Positions 29,815 to 32,287 of a DNA stretch of 32,287 nucleotides are shown here, in pieces (within the stretch, counting starts at the first letter, position 1; each line of letters opens with the position of its first letter). Source of the stretch: a virus; the IMG/VR virus record IMGVR_UViG_3300046516_001133, positions 1-32,287 of that record. One strand, written 5' to 3'. The notes beneath the pieces are model-generated. The model was not told where the DNA came from, ran no database searches, and worked only from the letters and a program-made list of their open reading frames with translations. Position numbers and translations under genes: made by a program.

Positions 29815-31737
29815 CTAAAGCTTGCCGGTACGAATGACGCTTTCAGCACCCATGATGCAGTCAAGCGTGCGGAGTCCAAGGATGTCAAACTTAACCAGGC
29901 CGAGTTCCTCAGCGTCTCTCATATCCACGCCGACCATTAGCTGCTCGCTGCTTTTGTCCCAGACCATCGGAACAATGTCGGCCAGGGGCTCTGACGAGAT
30001 GATGACACCACTGGCGTGCTTGCTCATGTTCCGCTTCGTGCCTTCAAGGCGAATCGCCTGAGCAAACCGCGGCCCCATTGGACCGTCTAGCTCGCCGTCG
30101 TCCTTAAAGAAGGCCCACTGCTTGAGAGACTCGGGGTTGTTTTCAAGAGCCCACTGGATGATCGAGGCCTCGCCGGTCTCTTCCATCATTTCCTGTAGCT
30201 CGTCGGCAATCTCATGCTCATCGGGAATGAACTCAGTGATTTTGTTCATCTCTTCGTAGGAGCACTCTTCCCAGGCCCGTAGCACATCCTTGAGGGCACC
30301 ACGGCCCTGCATGCGGCTGAAGGTGGCCATCTGGCAGACCTTGTCGTAGCCGTACTTCTGGCGAATGTACTCGATCACCTTTTCGCGAATCGCGATGGGG
30401 AAGTCTGAGTCGATATCTGGCAGAGCCACACGCCCAGGGCTATTACGACCAGCGTTGTAGAACCGCTCGAATAGGAGGTCGTTGAGGATGGGATCGACGC
30501 GGGTGATGCCAGTTAAATACGCGAGAAAGCTTCCTCCGGCCGAACCGCGACCCTTGCCGGTCTTCGACTTGAGAACCTCCGTCGCGTAACGAATGATGTC
30601 TTGCTTAATGAGGAAGTAGCTGGAAAGACCAGCCTCGGTGATGACCGGGTATTCCTTGTCGTAGAGGCGGGCGTGGTACTCGGGCAGCTTCTTCGCCGAC
30701 ACCTTGCCGGCAACCTTCTTCGCCCAGCCTTGCTCGCACAGCTTCATGAGGTACTGGTCAGGAGTGAGCCCGTCAGGACAGCCGAACTGCGGCAGCATTG
30801 GCTTGCCACCGACGCTGTATGTCTCACAGCGTTTCGCTATCTCGACCGCCCCATCGAGTTCTTCCTGCTCATGGATGTCCTTCATCTCCTCAAGCGACGG
30901 AATGTGGTAGTTGTTCGAGCGGAAGAAGGCCCCGAGCCCAACTTCCTCTGCGGCGTCCAGCTTTCGCTGAACTTCCTTCATCGTGGTTTCCAACGAGGAG
31001 CACAGGAGAACACGTTGGTCGTTCGCGTCGTCTTTGCGACAGTAGTGGGAGTCAGCAGTCGCAACTCTAGGAATCCCAAGCAGTTTGGCACAGAAGCGAA
31101 GGATGCGGGCTACCACCAACGCAGCCGGAAGGTTAGCCTGGTCGATCAGTTGGATTTCGACCCAGAAGTTCTCTTTGCCGAAGATCCGTATGTACCGAGA
31201 CATCTCGGCAAGCACGGCCTCTTTCCAATCCTTGCGAACGAGAGACTTGGCTTCCTCGTACGACTTCGCGTCGTAGGCCAGCTTCGGTTCCAAAAAGCAA
31301 ACGTTCGCCAGGTCCGAGCCCATGTGTCCGCTGAAGACAATGAACTCGCCCTTGCCGAATGCCGCCAGACGCTCCAGGTTGAGCCGAGGCTTCTTGTATG
31401 AGAACTCGGGGCGGTAACTAGCAGAGGATGCCTGGATGAGATTCTTCCAGCCCCGTTGACTCTTGGCGAGCACACACAAGTGACTCATGGTGCCATTGGT
31501 CCGGTCACGGACCATTGCGTCCTGCTGGCAGATGTAGAACTCGCTGCCGAGGATGGCCTTCAGGCCCTTCTTGGTCATAGCCTTGAGGAAGGCGGGGCAG
31601 CCCGCGATAGAACCATGGTCCGTAAGGGCACAGCCCTCCAAACCAAGTTCCTTGATTCGGTCAGCAATCTGCTCTGGCTTTGACAGTCCATCCAGTAGGC
31701 TGAAGTGACTGTGAGTGTGAAGCGGGAACCAGGACAT
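29815..31737 (-). CDS. dnaE: DNA polymerase III alpha, N-terminal half (PHP and palm)
   Basis: 640 residues, the first half of a bacterial-type replicative polymerase. The PHP part has HTHSH (7-11), TDHG (Asp40, His41), Glu66, His86, His138 and Asp229/His231, the metal ligands of an active PHP nuclease. The palm has GRGSAGGS (397-403), the catalytic PDIDSDF (Asp441, Asp443) and the third Asp618 in KFDILGLRTL. It stops 22 residues later (GKL), before the fingers, which are encoded at 26424. ATG 31737 has AGGGG eight bases before it. The tandem structured element ends 23 bases upstream of this ATG. No intein signature occurs at the end. Confidence 0.9.
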   Translation of the reverse strand: MSWFPLHTHSHFSLLDGLSKPEQIADRIKELGLEGCALTDHGSIAGCPAFLKAMTKKGLKAILGSEFYICQQDAMVRDRTNGTMSHLCVLAKSQRGWKNLIQASSASYRPEFSYKKPRLNLERLAAFGKGEFIVFSGHMGSDLANVCFLEPKLAYDAKSYEEAKSLVRKDWKEAVLAEMSRYIRIFGKENFWVEIQLIDQANLPAALVVARILRFCAKLLGIPRVATADSHYCRKDDANDQRVLLCSSLETTMKEVQRKLDAAEEVGLGAFFRSNNYHIPSLEEMKDIHEQEELDGAVEIAKRCETYSVGGKPMLPQFGCPDGLTPDQYLMKLCEQGWAKKVAGKVSAKKLPEYHARLYDKEYPVITEAGLSSYFLIKQDIIRYATEVLKSKTGKGRGSAGGSFLAYLTGITRVDPILNDLLFERFYNAGRNSPGRVALPDIDSDFPIAIREKVIEYIRQKYGYDKVCQMATFSRMQGRGALKDVLRAWEECSYEEMNKITEFIPDEHEIADELQEMMEETGEASIIQWALENNPESLKQWAFFKDDGELDGPMGPRFAQAIRLEGTKRNMSKHASGVIISSEPLADIVPMVWDKSSEQLMVGVDMRDAEELGLVKFDILGLRTLDCIMGAESVIRTGKL

Positions 31738-31759
31738 TTCGCTTGCCCCTGAAAGATGT

Positions 31760-31817
31760 AGCTTAGCGAGAACAGGTACGCTTGCGGTGCAGCAAGAAGA
31801 TGAACGCTCGCTAAGCT
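31760..31817 (-). ncRNA. Structured element copy B, upstream of polymerase start
   Basis: A perfect 11-base inverted repeat (AGCTTAGCGAG, 31760-31770, and CTCGCTAAGCT, 31807-31817) encloses 36 bases that hold an inner CTTGC/GCAAG stem. It shares most of its interior with the element at 31828-31883, while the outer stems differ but still pair. It covers the stop of the upstream gene and ends 23 bases before the polymerase ATG. It may be a cis-acting RNA such as an operator or antiterminator. Confidence 0.6.
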
Positions 31818-32287
31818 GCTGTTTGTTGGTCGTGAGAAGAGGTATGCTCGCGGTTACCCGCAAGAACATTGTCGCTCACGACCTTGGCTTTGGTGTTCTG
31901 CCAGATGAATTTCATGACTTTGTCGGCCTTCTTCATCACGTCACGGTGAATCTGATGTTGTGCATCCGTAAGCTTTGCCCAACCACCCTTCCCAATCTTC
32001 ACGCCTTCTTTCTTGCAAAGGGCCTTGGTGATTGTTTTCGTGTACCAGTGATAGAACTCGGAACGCATCATGCGGCCGTAGCCATGAGCATAGTTGCCGA
32101 TCTGCCGACGAAACTCGCGGAAACCCCTACCCTCTTTTAGTACTTCGATAGCCACCAAGACAAACCGTCCCAGTTGCTTCCGATAGCTCTTGTCGCTGCC
32201 GATGAAATAGTCACGCATTTCTGCGGGGTACGTGCGGAGATACTGCTTGGCCAGGTTACCCGTCTTTTCACCGTCGTGGGCACGCCG
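31811..32287 (-). CDS. Unidentified protein, 5' end outside window
   Basis: The frame stays open to the window edge, so about 158 residues are visible and the ATG at 32218 may be internal (the sequence before it, KTGNLAKQYLRTYPAE, looks coding). It contains GYGRMMRSEFYHWYTKTI, a CKKEGVKIGKGGW stretch and a helix KADKVMKFIWQN, giving a basic, helical protein with no known family. Its last 25 or so residues (from KVVSDN) are encoded by the structured repeat and have no protein pattern, so the natural end may have been replaced. No function is proposed. Confidence 0.55.
   Translation of the reverse strand, partial: RRAHDGEKTGNLAKQYLRTYPAEMRDYFIGSDKSYRKQLGRFVLVAIEVLKEGRGFREFRRQIGNYAHGYGRMMRSEFYHWYTKTITKALCKKEGVKIGKGGWAKLTDAQHQIHRDVMKKADKVMKFIWQNTKAKVVSDNVLAGNREHTSSHDQQTAA
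31828..31883 (-). ncRNA. Structured element copy A, in 3' end of upstream gene
   Basis: A perfect 9-base inverted repeat (GGTCGTGAG, 31828-31836, and CTCACGACC, 31875-31883) encloses 38 bases. On the minus strand the inner stem CTTGCGG/CCGCGAG has one U-G pair and a GTAA (GNRA) loop. On the plus strand that pair would be a C-A mismatch, which favours an RNA transcribed with the operon. The interior is similar to copy B. It is also coding sequence for the end of the upstream protein. Confidence 0.6.

Noticed and set aside
30601-31401. 266-residue plus-strand frame opposite the polymerase N-half
   Set aside because: It lies wholly inside the PHP to palm region of DnaE and has antisense composition. 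No start signals or domains are visible.
29815-31737. Intein explanation for the split polymerase
   Set aside because: No Cys/Ser at the end of the N-half, no His-Asn at the start of the C-half and no splicing-domain sequence are seen. The split is not at the known cyanobacterial DnaE intein site.
1-32287. tRNA genes or CRISPR arrays
   Set aside because: No cloverleaf-like sequence with a CCA-type end and no regularly spaced repeats were noticed by eye. A covariance search would settle this.

Overview
The window looks like part of a large double-stranded DNA tailed bacteriophage genome. It carries virion structural genes, a replication cassette (a polymerase III alpha-type polymerase, exonuclease, SSB, uracil-DNA glycosylase fold), PhoH and free-standing HNH endonucleases. 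Genes are tightly packed with ATGA/TAATG overlaps, there are no gene-free stretches over 300 bases, and almost all genes after 5 kb lie on one strand. Shine-Dalgarno sites (AGGAG, AAAGGAG), rho-independent terminators and a Tat-like leader point to a bacterial host. The host genus cannot be read from this sequence.

Layout. (1) 1-4948, plus strand: end of a structural gene, a 1004-residue tail/baseplate-like protein, a 209-residue structural-type protein and a tiny zinc-finger protein. A hairpin at 4986-5005 separates them from the convergent minus-strand genes. (2) 5009-7447, minus: small conserved phage proteins, a possible Rad52-like annealing protein, a gene that appears to start at CTG, and a glycosyltransferase-like fragment. 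(3) 7428-25846, minus: an 18-kb carbohydrate island with a fucose-synthase-like reductase, a GHMP sugar kinase, two more sugar epimerases, a sugar-phosphate nucleotidyltransferase, seven full-size glycosyltransferase or glycosyltransferase-like genes, a methyltransferase-like protein, and several tiny membrane proteins wedged in by overlapping start/stop codons. Four HNH endonuclease genes are each seated directly on the start of a sugar gene. Within this block are also PhoH, a P-loop kinase and a 2H phosphoesterase, the last two resembling an RNA-end-healing pair. (4) 25858-31737, minus: SSB, then DNA polymerase III alpha encoded as two separate genes with an exonuclease, a coiled-coil protein and a UDG-like protein between the halves. 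(5) 31737-32287: two tandem copies of an imperfect stem-loop with compensating stem changes, just upstream of the polymerase N-half start, and the end of an unidentified gene.

The carbohydrate genes could activate a sugar (kinase, nucleotidyltransferase), convert it to a deoxy- or epimerised form (three reductase/epimerase-type enzymes) and transfer it to a virion protein or the host surface. The replication genes form one co-oriented block. The most unusual items are the tandem structured element, the polymerase split between palm and fingers, the four HNH genes placed on sugar-gene starts, the UDG-like protein with altered catalytic motifs, and the CTG-start gene.
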